From Hyphomicrobium sp. (GTDB lineage Bacteria > Pseudomonadota > Alphaproteobacteria > Rhizobiales > Hyphomicrobiaceae), in assembly GCF_003987855.1 (NCBI RefSeq), contig NZ_RXIZ01000007.1, positions 1 to 64,000 of the forward strand: DNA of 64,000 nucleotides, read 5' to 3'. Below the pieces are notes generated by a model. It made no database searches, had not been told where the DNA came from, and saw only the letters and a program-made list of their open reading frames with translations. Shown one piece after another: positions 16,491 through 25,889 of the stretch (the first letter of the stretch is position 1; each line of letters begins with the position of its first letter). Position numbers and translations under genes: made by a program.

Positions 16491-19271
16491 ATGAACGTCG
16501 TCATCGTCGAATCCGCCGCTAAGGCCAAGACGATCAATAAATATTTGGGTCCGAGCTATAAGGTCATCGCGTCGTACGGACACGTCCGTGATTTGCCGGC
16601 CAAGGACGGCTCGGTGGAGCCGGACCATGATTTTCAGATGCACTGGGAGGTTGATCCCAAGTCCCAGAAGATCATGCGTGAGATCGCGGACGCTGTAAAA
16701 AAGGCGGACAAGCTCATCCTGGCGACCGACCCCGATCGCGAGGGCGAAGCCATCTCCTGGCATATCCTCCAGATCCTCAACCAGAAGAAGGCTCTCGGCA
16801 AAGGTACCGAGGTAGAGCGCGTTGCTTTCAACGCCATCACCAAGCAGTCAATTCTCGCTGCACTCAAGGAACCTCGGAAGATCGACGAGCCGCTGGTGGA
16901 CGCGTATCTCGCCCGCCGCGCCCTCGATTATCTGGTCGGCTTCACCTTGTCTCCGGTCCTCTGGCGCAAACTTCCTGGCTCGCGTTCGGCAGGCCGCGTC
17001 CAGTCCGTCGCGCTCCGATTGGTATGTGACCGCGAAGCTGAGATCGAGGCTTTCAAAACCGAAGAATACTGGACGATCGAAGCCCTTCTTTCGACGAGCA
17101 AGAACGAGGACGTCCGTTCGCGGCTCGTGTCGATCGACGGCGCAGTGCTGAAGAAGCTCGACATCAAAGACGAGGCAACCGCCACTGCCATTCGAAAAGC
17201 CCTGATCGGCCGGGATTTCCGCGTTGCCTCCATCGAAAAGAAGGCGACCAAGCGCAATCCCTACCCGCCGTTCACGACGTCCACCTTGCAGATGGACGCT
17301 TCCCGCAAGCTCGGCTTTTCCGCCAAGCAAACGATGCAGATTGCCCAGCGCCTATATGAAGGCGTCGATATCGGCGGCGAGACCGTCGGTCTGATCACGT
17401 ATATGCGAACCGACGGCGTCCAGATCGTTCCGGAAGCCGTCAGTCAGATCCGGGACGTCATTTCCGCTGAATACGGCAAGAACTACACGCCGTTCGCGCG
17501 CGAATACAAAACCAAGGCGAAGAACGCGCAGGAAGCTCACGAAGCTATTCGCCCGACCGACCCGCGTCGCAAGCCGGATCAGGTGCGAAAGCACCTCGAG
17601 AAAGATCAGGCCGCCCTTTACGATCTCATTTGGAAGCGCGCGATTGCCAGTCAGATGGCGGCCGCCGATATCGAGCAAACCGCTGCCGAAATTGAAGCCA
17701 AAGGCTCCGACGGCAAGAACTATGGCCTCCGCGCCAACGGCTCCGTAATGATGTTTGACGGCTTCCTCCGAGTTTACGAGGAAGGCCGTGACGACCGCGT
17801 TCGCACCATCGAGAAAGGCAAGGACGATACATCCGATGAGGATGACGATAATCGTCGCCTGCCCGCGCTCGCGGTCGGGGACCACCTGAAGGACAAGGAA
17901 GTCAGCGCCGATCAGCATTTCACCCAGCCGCCACCGCGCTTCTCAGAGGCAACGTTGGTGAAGCGGATGGAAGAACTCGGCATCGGCCGCCCTTCGACCT
18001 ACGCCTCTACGATGGCCGTTCTCGTTGATCGCGATTACGTGCGGATCGAAAAGAAGCGGCTCGTCCCCGAGGACAAGGGTCGCCTGGTCATCGCGTTTCT
18101 GGAAAGCTTCTTCCGGCGATACGTCGAATACGACTTCACTGCGGATCTGGAAGAAAAACTCGATCTCATCTCCAACGACGAGCTCGCCTATAAAGAAGTG
18201 CTGCGCGACTTCTGGCGCGACTTCATGGCGGCGGTCGGAGAAATCAAGGATCTGCGCGTCGGTGACGTGCTCGAAGCGCTGAACGAGATGCTCGGACCGC
18301 ATGTTTTTCCCGACAAGGGCGACGGCAGCGATCCGCGGCTTTGTCCCAAATGCGGGAATGGCCGTCTAAGCCTCAAGATCTCAGGTAAATATGGGGCGTT
18401 CATAGGGTGCGGAAACTATCCCGACTGCAACTATACCCGCCAACTGACGCAGAGTGCGGACGGCGATGCAGCCGCGCTCGACGGTAAGATTCTTGGCTAC
18501 GATGATAACGGCCTTGCAGTGACACTACGCACGGGTCGCTTTGGTCCGTACGTCCAGCTTGGCGAAGCCGAAGGCGATGAAAAACCGAAGCGCTCGAGCA
18601 TTCCTAAGGGCGTGGATGCCGCAACGCTTGATTTCGATAAGGCTATGCAGCTCCTTTCATTGCCGCGCGATGTGGGTTCGCATCCCGATGAGGGCGGCAT
18701 GATCACCGCAGGCCTCGGTCGCTTTGGCCCGTTCATCCTGCACGAGCACGACGGAGCCAAAACTTATGTGAACCTCGAAAGTCTCGAGGACCTTTTCACC
18801 ATTGGTCTCAACCGCGCCGTCACGCTGATTGCTGAAAAACGGGCTGGCGGGGGAAAAAGCCGCTTCCAACGCGGTGCCCCGAAAGTCGTCAAGGATCTCG
18901 GCGCACATCCAAGCGAAGGCGGCCCGGTTCAGGTGCTGGAAGGCCGGTATGGCCCTTACGTCAGCCACAACAAGGTCAACGCTACCGTGCCGCGGGCGAA
19001 GGATCCAACGTCTCTCACGATGGATGAAGCGCTGGCACTTTTGGCCGAGCGTATTGCCAATGGCGGCGGCAAGAAGGGCAAACCCGCGCGCGGAGCCAAG
19101 GCGAAGCCGGCAAAGAGCGAAAAGCCGTCCAAGAGTGATAAATCGGCGAAAGCCGCCAAGTCCGATGCGCCCAAATCCAGCGCGGCGAAGGCACCCGCTG
19201 CCAAAGCGCCGGCGAAGAAGTCCGCACCTGCATCAGCGGGGAGCAAGAAACTCGCAAAGGCTAAGGCCTGA
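16491..19271 (+). CDS. topA: DNA topoisomerase I
   Basis: A 926-residue type IA topoisomerase that relaxes negative supercoils. The N-terminal Toprim domain (residues 1-145) has VVIVESAAKAKTINKYLG and the acidic LATDPDREGEAISWH. The active-site tyrosine is Tyr304 in LITYMRTDG. A four-cysteine zinc finger begins at about residue 616 (CPKCGNGRL through CGNYPDCNY), followed by two or three degenerate cysteine-free C-terminal repeats (GRFGPYVQLGE, GRFGPFILHEH, GRYGPYVSHN). The last ~70 residues are a Lys/Ala/Pro-rich tail, common in alphaproteobacterial TopA and probably DNA-binding. rnr follows 23 bases later. Confidence 0.98.
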   Translation: MNVVIVESAAKAKTINKYLGPSYKVIASYGHVRDLPAKDGSVEPDHDFQMHWEVDPKSQKIMREIADAVKKADKLILATDPDREGEAISWHILQILNQKKALGKGTEVERVAFNAITKQSILAALKEPRKIDEPLVDAYLARRALDYLVGFTLSPVLWRKLPGSRSAGRVQSVALRLVCDREAEIEAFKTEEYWTIEALLSTSKNEDVRSRLVSIDGAVLKKLDIKDEATATAIRKALIGRDFRVASIEKKATKRNPYPPFTTSTLQMDASRKLGFSAKQTMQIAQRLYEGVDIGGETVGLITYMRTDGVQIVPEAVSQIRDVISAEYGKNYTPFAREYKTKAKNAQEAHEAIRPTDPRRKPDQVRKHLEKDQAALYDLIWKRAIASQMAAADIEQTAAEIEAKGSDGKNYGLRANGSVMMFDGFLRVYEEGRDDRVRTIEKGKDDTSDEDDDNRRLPALAVGDHLKDKEVSADQHFTQPPPRFSEATLVKRMEELGIGRPSTYASTMAVLVDRDYVRIEKKRLVPEDKGRLVIAFLESFFRRYVEYDFTADLEEKLDLISNDELAYKEVLRDFWRDFMAAVGEIKDLRVGDVLEALNEMLGPHVFPDKGDGSDPRLCPKCGNGRLSLKISGKYGAFIGCGNYPDCNYTRQLTQSADGDAAALDGKILGYDDNGLAVTLRTGRFGPYVQLGEAEGDEKPKRSSIPKGVDAATLDFDKAMQLLSLPRDVGSHPDEGGMITAGLGRFGPFILHEHDGAKTYVNLESLEDLFTIGLNRAVTLIAEKRAGGGKSRFQRGAPKVVKDLGAHPSEGGPVQVLEGRYGPYVSHNKVNATVPRAKDPTSLTMDEALALLAERIANGGGKKGKPARGAKAKPAKSEKPSKSDKSAKAAKSDAPKSSAAKAPAAKAPAKKSAPASAGSKKLAKAKA

Positions 19272-19294
19272 GCACGAAACGACGAGGCAAGCCG

Positions 19295-21571
19295 GTGGCC
19301 CGCAAATCAGGCGCGACGCGAGCCCCTGCCGATGGCGGTCTGCCAAGCAAAGAGCAAATTCTAGAGTTTCTGAATTCTGCGCCCGGGAAAGCGGGCAAAC
19401 GCGAGATCGCACGCGCCTTTGGCGTATCAGGCGGCGCTAAAATCGCTCTGAAGCGCCTGCTTTCGGAGATGGCGGAGGAAGGCTCACTCTCGGGAGACAA
19501 GAAGCACCTCCGTGAGAAGGGCAAGCTTCCGCCGGTCGCTCCGCTGGAAATCACAGGCCGCGACGAGCATGGTGATCTCGTTGCTAAGCCACTTGAATGG
19601 GAAGAATCCGACGGCAAACGGCCACTTGTCCGATTGGTCTCCGGACGCGAGGGCCGCGATGCCGAATTTGGCATCGGCGACCACGTTCTAGCGCGCCTCC
19701 ACAAGCTGCCGCGAAGCAGCGGAGCGGCAAGCTATGAAGCGATCCCCGTCAAGAAGCTCCGGCGCGAGAAGCGTCGCCTGCTCGGCATCTTCCGCGCTTC
19801 CAAGCGCGGCGGCGGGACCATCGAACCGATCGATCGCAAAGAACTCAAAAGCTGGCCAATCCTCCCCGAGGACATGGGCGGAGCAGACGACGGCGACCTT
19901 GTCCGCTTTCAGCTCGTTCGACGCGGCCGTTTCGCGACGCCACGCGCCGAGATCGTCGAAAGCCTCGGCAATCCGGACGATCAACGCAAGATCTCGCTAA
20001 TCGCTATCCATGCCCATGGGATCCCGGAAGATTTTCCGGAGGCCGTTCTCAGGGAATGCGAGACGCTCGAACCGCCAACGATGGGCGGGCGCACCGACCT
20101 CCGCAGCATTCCACTGCTGACAATCGACCCAATGGACGCGCGCGATCACGACGACGCTGTCCATGCGGAGGCCGACCCGGATTCCAAAAATTCCGGCGGC
20201 TTCATCGTCACTGTCGCGATCGCGGACGTGGCACAATATATCCGGCCGGGTTCGAAGCTCGATCGCGAAGCCCAGCTGCGAGGTAACTCGGTTTATTTCC
20301 CGGACCGGGTCGTGCCGATGCTGCCCGAGAAGATTTCCAACGACCTATGCTCCTTGCGTGAACTGGAGGAGCGTCCGTGCCTCGCAGTGCGCATGGTGTT
20401 CGACAAGCACGGCGAAAAACGCAGGCACACGTTCGTTCGCGCCATGATGAAGTCGGCTGCGAAGCTTTCGTATCAGGAGGCCCAAGCCGCGATCGACGGC
20501 AATCCATCTGATAAGTGCTTGCCGCTGATGGAGAGGGCCCTCCTGCCGCTTTGGGAAGCCTATCGAACCGTCGCAAAAGCGCGCGACAAGCGCGGCCCGC
20601 TCGACCTCGACCTCCCTGAACGCAAAATCATCCTGAACGAGGAAGGCAAGGTTGCGCGTGTCGTCACCCCGGAGCGCCTCGAAGCCCACCGGCTCATCGA
20701 AGAGTTCATGATCCAGGCGAACGTCGCGGCCGCCGAAACGCTCGAGGAAAAGCGCCTTCCCCTTGTCTACCGTGTCCATGATCAGCCGAGCCCCGAGAAG
20801 CTTAAGGGTCTCCGTGATTTCCTGGAGACGCTGGACATGAAAATTCCCCATGCGGGAGCCTTGAAGCCGGAAGCGTTCAATCGCGTGCTTCACCAGGCCA
20901 AGGATCTTCCTGTCCCGGATCTCATCAACGAAGTGATCCTGCGTTCGCAGTCCCAGGCCGAATACAATCCGAAGAACATCGGACATTTCGGCTTGAACCT
21001 GGTCCGTTACGCCCACTTCACGTCGCCGATCCGCCGCTATGCGGATTTGATTGTCCATCGTGCCCTCATCCGCGCTTTGAATCTCGGCCCTGACGGATTG
21101 ACCGATGAGGAGATTCCGCGCCTCGCCGCAGTGGCAAAGGCGATTTCAGATACCGAGCGGCGCGCCATGTCTGCCGAGCGGGAAACGACGGATCGCCTGA
21201 TCGCCGCGCACTTGGCCGACCGCATTGGCGCGACTTTCGCGGCCCGCGTTGCCGGCGTGACGCGATCGGGCCTCTTCGTGAAGCTCAAGGATACCGGCGC
21301 CGACGGGTTCATTCCGATTTCCAGTCTCGGCAATGACTACTATCACCATGTCGAAGCCGCGCACGCCTTGATCGGCGCGCGCTCGGGAGAAGGTTATCGC
21401 TTAGGCGATACGGTCGAGGTAAAGCTTTTGGAAGCGATCCCTTCGGCTGGGGCACTGCGCTTCGAGATGATCACCGAGCCGACAAAAAGCAACTTGTCCG
21501 CGAGCCGCCTTCCCGGGCGGAGAAACACGGGTAAAAAGAAGTTCGGTAAATTCCGCGGGCGGTCTCGCTAA
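19295..21571 (+). CDS. rnr: Ribonuclease R
   Basis: A 758-residue 3'-to-5' exoribonuclease that degrades structured RNA. An N-terminal winged-helix region (about 15-75, EQILEFLNSAPGKAGKREIARAFG), cold-shock/OB segments, the RNB catalytic domain (about residues 255-590) with its acidic cluster IDPMDARDHDDAV, then HFTSPIRRYADLIVHR, and a C-terminal S1 domain (about 645-725, FAARVAGVTRSGLFVKLKDTGADGFIPIS) are visible in order. The end is a basic tail. Start is a GTG 23 bases after topA, so the two are likely in one transcript. Confidence 0.97.
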   Translation: MARKSGATRAPADGGLPSKEQILEFLNSAPGKAGKREIARAFGVSGGAKIALKRLLSEMAEEGSLSGDKKHLREKGKLPPVAPLEITGRDEHGDLVAKPLEWEESDGKRPLVRLVSGREGRDAEFGIGDHVLARLHKLPRSSGAASYEAIPVKKLRREKRRLLGIFRASKRGGGTIEPIDRKELKSWPILPEDMGGADDGDLVRFQLVRRGRFATPRAEIVESLGNPDDQRKISLIAIHAHGIPEDFPEAVLRECETLEPPTMGGRTDLRSIPLLTIDPMDARDHDDAVHAEADPDSKNSGGFIVTVAIADVAQYIRPGSKLDREAQLRGNSVYFPDRVVPMLPEKISNDLCSLRELEERPCLAVRMVFDKHGEKRRHTFVRAMMKSAAKLSYQEAQAAIDGNPSDKCLPLMERALLPLWEAYRTVAKARDKRGPLDLDLPERKIILNEEGKVARVVTPERLEAHRLIEEFMIQANVAAAETLEEKRLPLVYRVHDQPSPEKLKGLRDFLETLDMKIPHAGALKPEAFNRVLHQAKDLPVPDLINEVILRSQSQAEYNPKNIGHFGLNLVRYAHFTSPIRRYADLIVHRALIRALNLGPDGLTDEEIPRLAAVAKAISDTERRAMSAERETTDRLIAAHLADRIGATFAARVAGVTRSGLFVKLKDTGADGFIPISSLGNDYYHHVEAAHALIGARSGEGYRLGDTVEVKLLEAIPSAGALRFEMITEPTKSNLSASRLPGRRNTGKKKFGKFRGRSR

Positions 21572-21641
21572 GTCATAAGATTTCGCCGAGCCGCCGGCGG
21601 CCCGCCTTGACCTCCACAGGCAGAGAGCCCATCACGCGTTC

Positions 21642-22100
21642 ATGGTACAGCAGCCCCATCAAACCTCTTCCGGGACCGACGAAGCGCCGCGCAACGTCTG
21701 GCAGTCCATGCGGCGCGGCTGGCTGCAACGTTGCCCCGATTGCGGAACGGGCCGTATGTACGGCAAATACCTCAAGGTGAACGACACCTGCCCGAATTGC
21801 GGCAACGAACTCTTTCACCAAAGAGCCGACGACGCCCCGCCCTACTTCGTCATGACGATAACCGCGCACGTAATCGTCGGCGGCATTCTCATCCTTGAGC
21901 GGCTATTTTCCCCGCCCACGTGGGTACAGCTTACGATCTGGATTCCGGCATTGATCCTTCTGAGCCTATGGCTTCTGCCGCGAACCAAAGGCCTGCTCAT
22001 CGGCTATCAATGGGCCCTCCGCATGCACGGCTTCGGAAATCCAAAACTGGACGAGCCGGAGCAATGGCCGCCGTCGCCACCAGAGACATCTCCGAGATGA
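21642..22100 (+). CDS. DUF983 membrane protein with zinc-ribbon motif
   Basis: A 152-residue protein of the DUF983 family. Two CxxC pairs (Cys31/34 in CPDCGTGRMY, Cys50/53 in CPNCGNELF) should bind one zinc ion, followed by DDAPPYFVMTITAHVIVGG and two transmembrane helices (about 70-90 and 95-118). The WxxxxRGxxxRCPxCGxG opening is diagnostic. Function in the family is unknown; its position between rnr and a Nudix gene is common in Rhizobiales. The next gene starts four bases after its stop. Confidence 0.93.
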   Translation: MVQQPHQTSSGTDEAPRNVWQSMRRGWLQRCPDCGTGRMYGKYLKVNDTCPNCGNELFHQRADDAPPYFVMTITAHVIVGGILILERLFSPPTWVQLTIWIPALILLSLWLLPRTKGLLIGYQWALRMHGFGNPKLDEPEQWPPSPPETSPR

Positions 22101-22104
22101 CGTA

Positions 22105-22818
22105 ATGCCGAAGTCGCACGGACAACCAGCGAGTTCCGCCATTGATGTTCCTATCCGCGATGCCGCATGCGTTCTCGTTGTCGACGCATCAGCACCCGAG
22201 CCGAAGCTTCTCATGGGGCGACGCCGCGCGGAGCAGGTCTTCTTGCCGAATAAATGGGTCTTCCCTGGCGGTCGCGTGGAAGATGACGACAGGTCGCTGG
22301 CCGACGGTTTTGGGGACGGCTTTTCTCCAGCCGATCTCGCATCTGAGATCAGGCCTTTCGCGCTGGCGGCCGTGCGCGAACTCTTTGAAGAAACCGGACT
22401 GATGGTTGGCCGCCGGGGCACGCTCGCCGGCGCCGTAGGACCCGCTTGGCAAGCTTTTGCAGCATCAGGCTGCGTGCCCATCCCAGCGCATCTTTACCCG
22501 TTGGCGCGAGCAATTACGCCGCCAGGCCGAGTGCGCCGCTTCGATACCTGGTTTTTCCTCACAGGGTCCACTGCCATCTTGACTGATAGCGCTCTGCCCG
22601 ATGGGGAGCTGCTCGATCTCGGCTGGTTTACGTTACCGGAAGCACGCAACCTCGATCTGCCAAACATCACAAGGCTGGTGCTGGAGGACCTCGCGGGCTT
22701 GCTTACGAAAGCGCGCGTCAGCACCGATGCGAGCGAACCACTGCCCTATTACTATTCCGATGGCACAGCCTTCCGCCGTGATCTGATATCGTGTAAAGTC
22801 GCACCTCCCACGCCTTGA
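22105..22818 (+). CDS. Nudix hydrolase
   Basis: A 237-residue Nudix-fold pyrophosphatase. The catalytic helix is AVRELFEETGLM (Arg91, Glu92, Glu95, Glu96), matching REUXEEXGU. Between the box's glycine (FPGG at about 53-56) and the REL there are about 34 residues instead of the usual 13, an insertion (VEDDDRSLADGFGDGF and following) seen in NUDT19-like members that act on CoA-type or other large substrates. The later PPGRVRRFDTWFFL segment also fits that branch. Substrate not assignable. It directly follows DUF983. Confidence 0.92.
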   Translation: MPKSHGQPASSAIDVPIRDAACVLVVDASAPEPKLLMGRRRAEQVFLPNKWVFPGGRVEDDDRSLADGFGDGFSPADLASEIRPFALAAVRELFEETGLMVGRRGTLAGAVGPAWQAFAASGCVPIPAHLYPLARAITPPGRVRRFDTWFFLTGSTAILTDSALPDGELLDLGWFTLPEARNLDLPNITRLVLEDLAGLLTKARVSTDASEPLPYYYSDGTAFRRDLISCKVAPPTP

Positions 22819-22894
22819 CATGGCAAAGTTGGTGCGTATGTTGCGCGCTTCTCGGCCAAGCTGTCTTGGCTCTTAATCTAAGGCCACTCGATCC

Positions 22895-23062
22895 ATGGCG
22901 AAGCCAGTTACTCAGAAAATTAAATTGTTGTCGTCAGCCGGCACGGGTTTCTTTTACGTGACGAAGAAGAACCCCCGCACGTCGACCGAAAAGCTTATTT
23001 TCAAGAAGTACGATCCCGTCGCTCGCAAGCACGTGGAATTCAAGGAAACCAAGATTAAGTAA
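22895..23062 (+). CDS. rpmG: 50S ribosomal protein L33
   Basis: A 55-residue ribosomal protein, beginning [18 protein letters not shown] and containing [21 protein letters not shown], the conserved L33 core. It lacks the CxxC zinc pairs, so it is the zinc-independent (C-) form typical of alphaproteobacteria. The length is exactly normal. A 6-bp hairpin (CGCGAA-CCG-TTCGCG, 23066-23080) follows the stop at once but has no T-run. Confidence 0.97.
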   Translation: MAKPVTQKIKLLSSAGTGFFYVTKKNPRTSTEKLIFKKYDPVARKHVEFKETKIK

Positions 23063-23643
23063 ACGCGCGAACCGTTCGCGAAATCCTCATACTGACTTGA
23101 TGTGAATCATGCTTTGGGGGAAGGCCCTGCCGCATTGATGTGGCCAGGGCTTAAAGCAAACTCGGCAGCGGGGTAAATCGTTCCGAGACAGCTTCGCAAC
23201 CCTGGCCACGACCGGGCGAGGTTCAAAGAGGGCGTTGTTCCTCACCCAGCTTCGCGATCGACCCTCTGCAACCGTTCGAGGAGGCCACTCGTGTGGTCGC
23301 TCGGTTCGATCATACCCACTCTACCAGGCTATGCGGCGGGCCCGATAGCGCGGGATCTCACGTCGCTCATTCTCACAAGCAAAGCCTCGCGAGAATGGCG
23401 TCCAAATAGCGAAAATACCTATTTATCCCCCATTCGTCGCATCGATTGGTGCCAGAATACGATGCAGAAAGCAACAACTGCTTTACTGTGTTGTTTCGGC
23501 TACGATTCTGCGTTTTGAGCAGCGGGATCGCTTCCGGCTAAGCATTCGAATTTATTGTCGAATTGTGCATTAGCGAACAGGCCGTTCTCGTCCGAGCGAG
23601 CAACATGGGCCAAAAAGCAACGAGAACACACCCAAAGTAGCAT
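23063..23643. other. Intergenic region with RNA-like nested and competing stems
   Basis: About 580 bases between rpmG and pleD with no convincing protein gene. GTGGCCAGGG (23140-23149) is perfectly complementary to CCCTGGCCAC (23200-23209), enclosing a smaller CTCGG/CCGAG stem (23161-23165 with 23183-23187). The same CAGGGC arm can instead pair with GCCCTG at 23124-23129. A further AGAGGG/CCCTCT pair lies just downstream. This could be a small RNA or an attenuator; I recognise no known RNA family. A 75-codon frame at 23291-23518 has no ribosome site and no family. Confidence 0.4.
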
Positions 23644-25014
23644 TTACGCCGCATCGGCGACGACACGATTTCGCCCACGTCGCTTAGCGATGTAGAGCGC
23701 GCAGTCGGCGCGCTTGAACATCGTCTCTGGAGTATCATCGGGCGACTCCAGTGTTCCTATGCCCACACTTGCCGTAACCCGGATACTCTGTCCATCGTCC
23801 AACACGAAGTCGTCCGCGGCCACACATGCCCTCAGCCGCTCCCCGACCTGGTAGGCATGCGTAAGATCCGTGTCGGGCATGATGATCACGAATTCTTCGC
23901 CGCCTAGCCGGCACGCCAAGTCGATACCCCGAGTATTTCGCCGAATACGCGTAGAGAATTCCTTTAGTACCGCGTCCCCTGCATCGTGGCCGTAGGTATC
24001 GTTCACCTGCTTGAAATGATCGATATCGGCGACCAGCATGGATAAGTGCCGTCCGGTACGCGCGGCTTCAGAGACCAGCGTCCGCAAGTGTCCTTCCATG
24101 TACCGGCGATTGTGAAGGCCGGTCAGCGAATCCGTGATCGACATCTCCACGCTTTCGGCCAGCCTGTGCCGAAGGAAATCGGAGTGCCGCTTCCGCCGGA
24201 TCTGCGTCTTGACCCGCGCCAGCAGTTCGTGGCGATCGATCGGACGCATCAGATAGTCGTTAACGCCCATGTCCAGGCCGCGCAGCAATCGGGCCTCGTC
24301 TCCGGGTTCAACCAGCATGATCACTGGCAAATGCCGCGTTCGCTCAAGAGAACGTACCTGTGAGCACAGCCGTAACCCGTCCGATCCGCGCAATGAAAGG
24401 CTGACGATCAGGAGATCGAAATTGTTCTCTGCGAGCAATAACAGCGCGTTCTGGGCATTGTGCTCACAATAGGCGTCGTTTGCGCGCAACAAGACTTCGA
24501 GCAGCCGTTCGGAGGAACGTGGATTGTCGTCAACGAGCAGTACCCGCCCTGATTTGGCCGAGAGCGCGCGGGCCAGAGAGCCGTCATCGGGCAATCCCAT
24601 GTCCTTGCCCGTTGACGCCCGCATCATCATTTCGTCGTTGAGCATCTTGAGGCGCGCGAGATTTCGAACACGCGTGACGAGAGCGATGTCGTCTACGGGT
24701 TTGGTCAGGAAATCATCCGCCCCGCTCTCAAGCCCTAGAACCTTGTCCGAAGGCTGGTCGAGCGCAGTTACCATCACGACCGGTATGTGATGTGTATTGT
24801 GGCTTCCCTTGATGCGCCGGCAGGTTTCGAAGCCGTCCATGCCCGGCATCATGACGTCAAGAAGCACGACATCGACGCTTTCGCGGTCAAGAATATCGAG
24901 GGCTTGCTGGCCGTTGCTGGCCGTCAGAACGTCGAAGTACTCGGCCTGAAGTCTCGCTTCGAGAAGCTTCACGTTTGCTGGAATATCGTCAACAACGAGT
25001 ACGCGGGCGGTCAT
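23644..25014 (-). CDS. pleD: Response regulator PleD (REC-REC-GGDEF diguanylate cyclase)
   Basis: A 456-residue cell-cycle regulator that makes c-di-GMP when phosphorylated. The first receiver domain has Asp9/Asp10 and the phospho-acceptor Asp53 (LLDVMMPGMD), the same number as Caulobacter PleD. The second receiver (about residues 155-270) has lost the acceptor (LLIVSLSLRG, Ser in place of Asp), as expected for the PleD adaptor domain. The GGDEF domain carries GGEEF with an upstream RxxD inhibitory site (RGIDLACRLGGEEF). It follows divK by 22 bases on the same strand; in Caulobacter the two act in one polarity pathway. Confidence 0.97.
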   Translation of the reverse strand: MTARVLVVDDIPANVKLLEARLQAEYFDVLTASNGQQALDILDRESVDVVLLDVMMPGMDGFETCRRIKGSHNTHHIPVVMVTALDQPSDKVLGLESGADDFLTKPVDDIALVTRVRNLARLKMLNDEMMMRASTGKDMGLPDDGSLARALSAKSGRVLLVDDNPRSSERLLEVLLRANDAYCEHNAQNALLLLAENNFDLLIVSLSLRGSDGLRLCSQVRSLERTRHLPVIMLVEPGDEARLLRGLDMGVNDYLMRPIDRHELLARVKTQIRRKRHSDFLRHRLAESVEMSITDSLTGLHNRRYMEGHLRTLVSEAARTGRHLSMLVADIDHFKQVNDTYGHDAGDAVLKEFSTRIRRNTRGIDLACRLGGEEFVIIMPDTDLTHAYQVGERLRACVAADDFVLDDGQSIRVTASVGIGTLESPDDTPETMFKRADCALYIAKRRGRNRVVADAA

Positions 25015-25036
25015 GGGTGAGTGTCTGCCGGGTAGT

Positions 25037-25471
25037 CTACAGCCTCGGAGATCCGATGAATTTGCGAACGGTTTCTAAAAACGAGGTCACAGAGATCGGC
25101 TTGGAGATGTAGGCCTCGCATCCCCCCGAGCGGATGCGTTCTTCATCACCCTTCATAGCGAAAGCCGTAACGGCGACGATTGGGATTCGGCAAAGCGTAT
25201 CGTCGTCCTTCAGCCAGCGTGTCACTTCGAGCCCCGAAACCTCCGGCAGCTGGATGTCCATCAAGATCAGATCGGGCCGATGTCGCCGCGCAAGCTCGAG
25301 CGCTTCGAAGCCGTTGCGCGTCTGAATTGTTTTGTAGCCGTGCGCGACCAGGAGATCGTTGAAGAGCTTCATATTGAGCTCGTTATCCTCGACGATCAGC
25401 ACAGATTGTGTACCGACTCGGGGATCGGGCACGCGACGCTCGACGTTTGTTCGGGTTTCCTGGTACGTCAT
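25037..25471 (-). CDS. divK: Single-domain response regulator DivK
   Basis: A 144-residue receiver-only protein. The core is [18 protein letters not shown] with the acidic pocket, phospho-acceptor Asp72 in [13 protein letters not shown], the switch Thr in [12 protein letters not shown] and the conserved Lys in YISKPIS. DivK relays phosphorylation between DivJ/PleC and the CckA-CtrA pathway to time the cell cycle in alphaproteobacteria. About 20 N-terminal residues precede the domain. The ATG at 25471 and a TTG at 25483 are both possible starts; the AGGAG is 15 and 2 bases away respectively, neither ideal. A CtrA-like box lies 80 bases upstream. Confidence 0.95.
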   Translation of the reverse strand: MTYQETRTNVERRVPDPRVGTQSVLIVEDNELNMKLFNDLLVAHGYKTIQTRNGFEALELARRHRPDLILMDIQLPEVSGLEVTRWLKDDDTLCRIPIVAVTAFAMKGDEERIRSGGCEAYISKPISVTSFLETVRKFIGSPRL

Positions 25472-25549
25472 AGCAACCGCCAACTCTCCTTGCGGCCGTT
25501 GTGCACCGATTCTCAGCTGAACTGGCGGCCGACTTTGCCCTCCAAAGCG

Positions 25550-25564
25550 GTAACCAACAGTTAA
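25550..25564. promoter_or_regulatory. CtrA-like binding site between divK and DUF3572 gene
   Basis: GTAA, seven bases (CCAACAG), TTAA, then C. It differs by one base from the CtrA consensus TTAA-N7-TTAA. It sits about 80 bases before the divK start and 28 before the DUF3572 start. divK is a known CtrA target in Caulobacter, which supports the call, but the motif is short. Confidence 0.45.
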
Positions 25565-25591
25565 CGACGGTCTGACGAATAGGTAACCACG

Positions 25592-25885
25592 ATGCTGAGA
25601 CCCAAACCGCAGCGCCTGACCGAAGATCGGGCAGAAGCGATCGCGTTGCAGGTGCTAGCGTTTGTCATTGCAGACCCGGCGCAAAGTTCCCGCTTCCTAT
25701 CGCTCACCGGAAGCTCGCCGGATGATCTTCGTGGCGCCGCCTCGTCGCGCGAACTGCAGACGGCGACTCTCGACTATCTTCTTTCGGATGAAAGCCTACT
25801 GCTATCGTTCTGCCAGGAAGCCGGCATTGATCCGTCATCGATCGGCCCTGCCTACCAGCTCTTGGCAGGCCGCATCGACGACTAG
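25592..25885 (+). CDS. DUF3572 family protein
   Basis: A 97-residue helical protein of the DUF3572 family, recognised from the opening [19 protein letters not shown], the middle [13 protein letters not shown] and the end [18 protein letters not shown]. The family is largely confined to alphaproteobacteria and usually sits beside divK and pleD. Function unknown; the context suggests a tie to cell-cycle or cell-envelope control. Divergent from divK and convergent with eipB, with a four-base gap. Confidence 0.9.
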   Translation: MLRPKPQRLTEDRAEAIALQVLAFVIADPAQSSRFLSLTGSSPDDLRGAASSRELQTATLDYLLSDESLLLSFCQEAGIDPSSIGPAYQLLAGRIDD

Positions 25886-25889
25886 CAGA

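Noticed and set aside
23291..23518. 75-codon frame in the rpmG-pleD gap
   Set aside because: GTG start without a ribosome site, random-looking composition, and overlap with the region that shows RNA-like stems.
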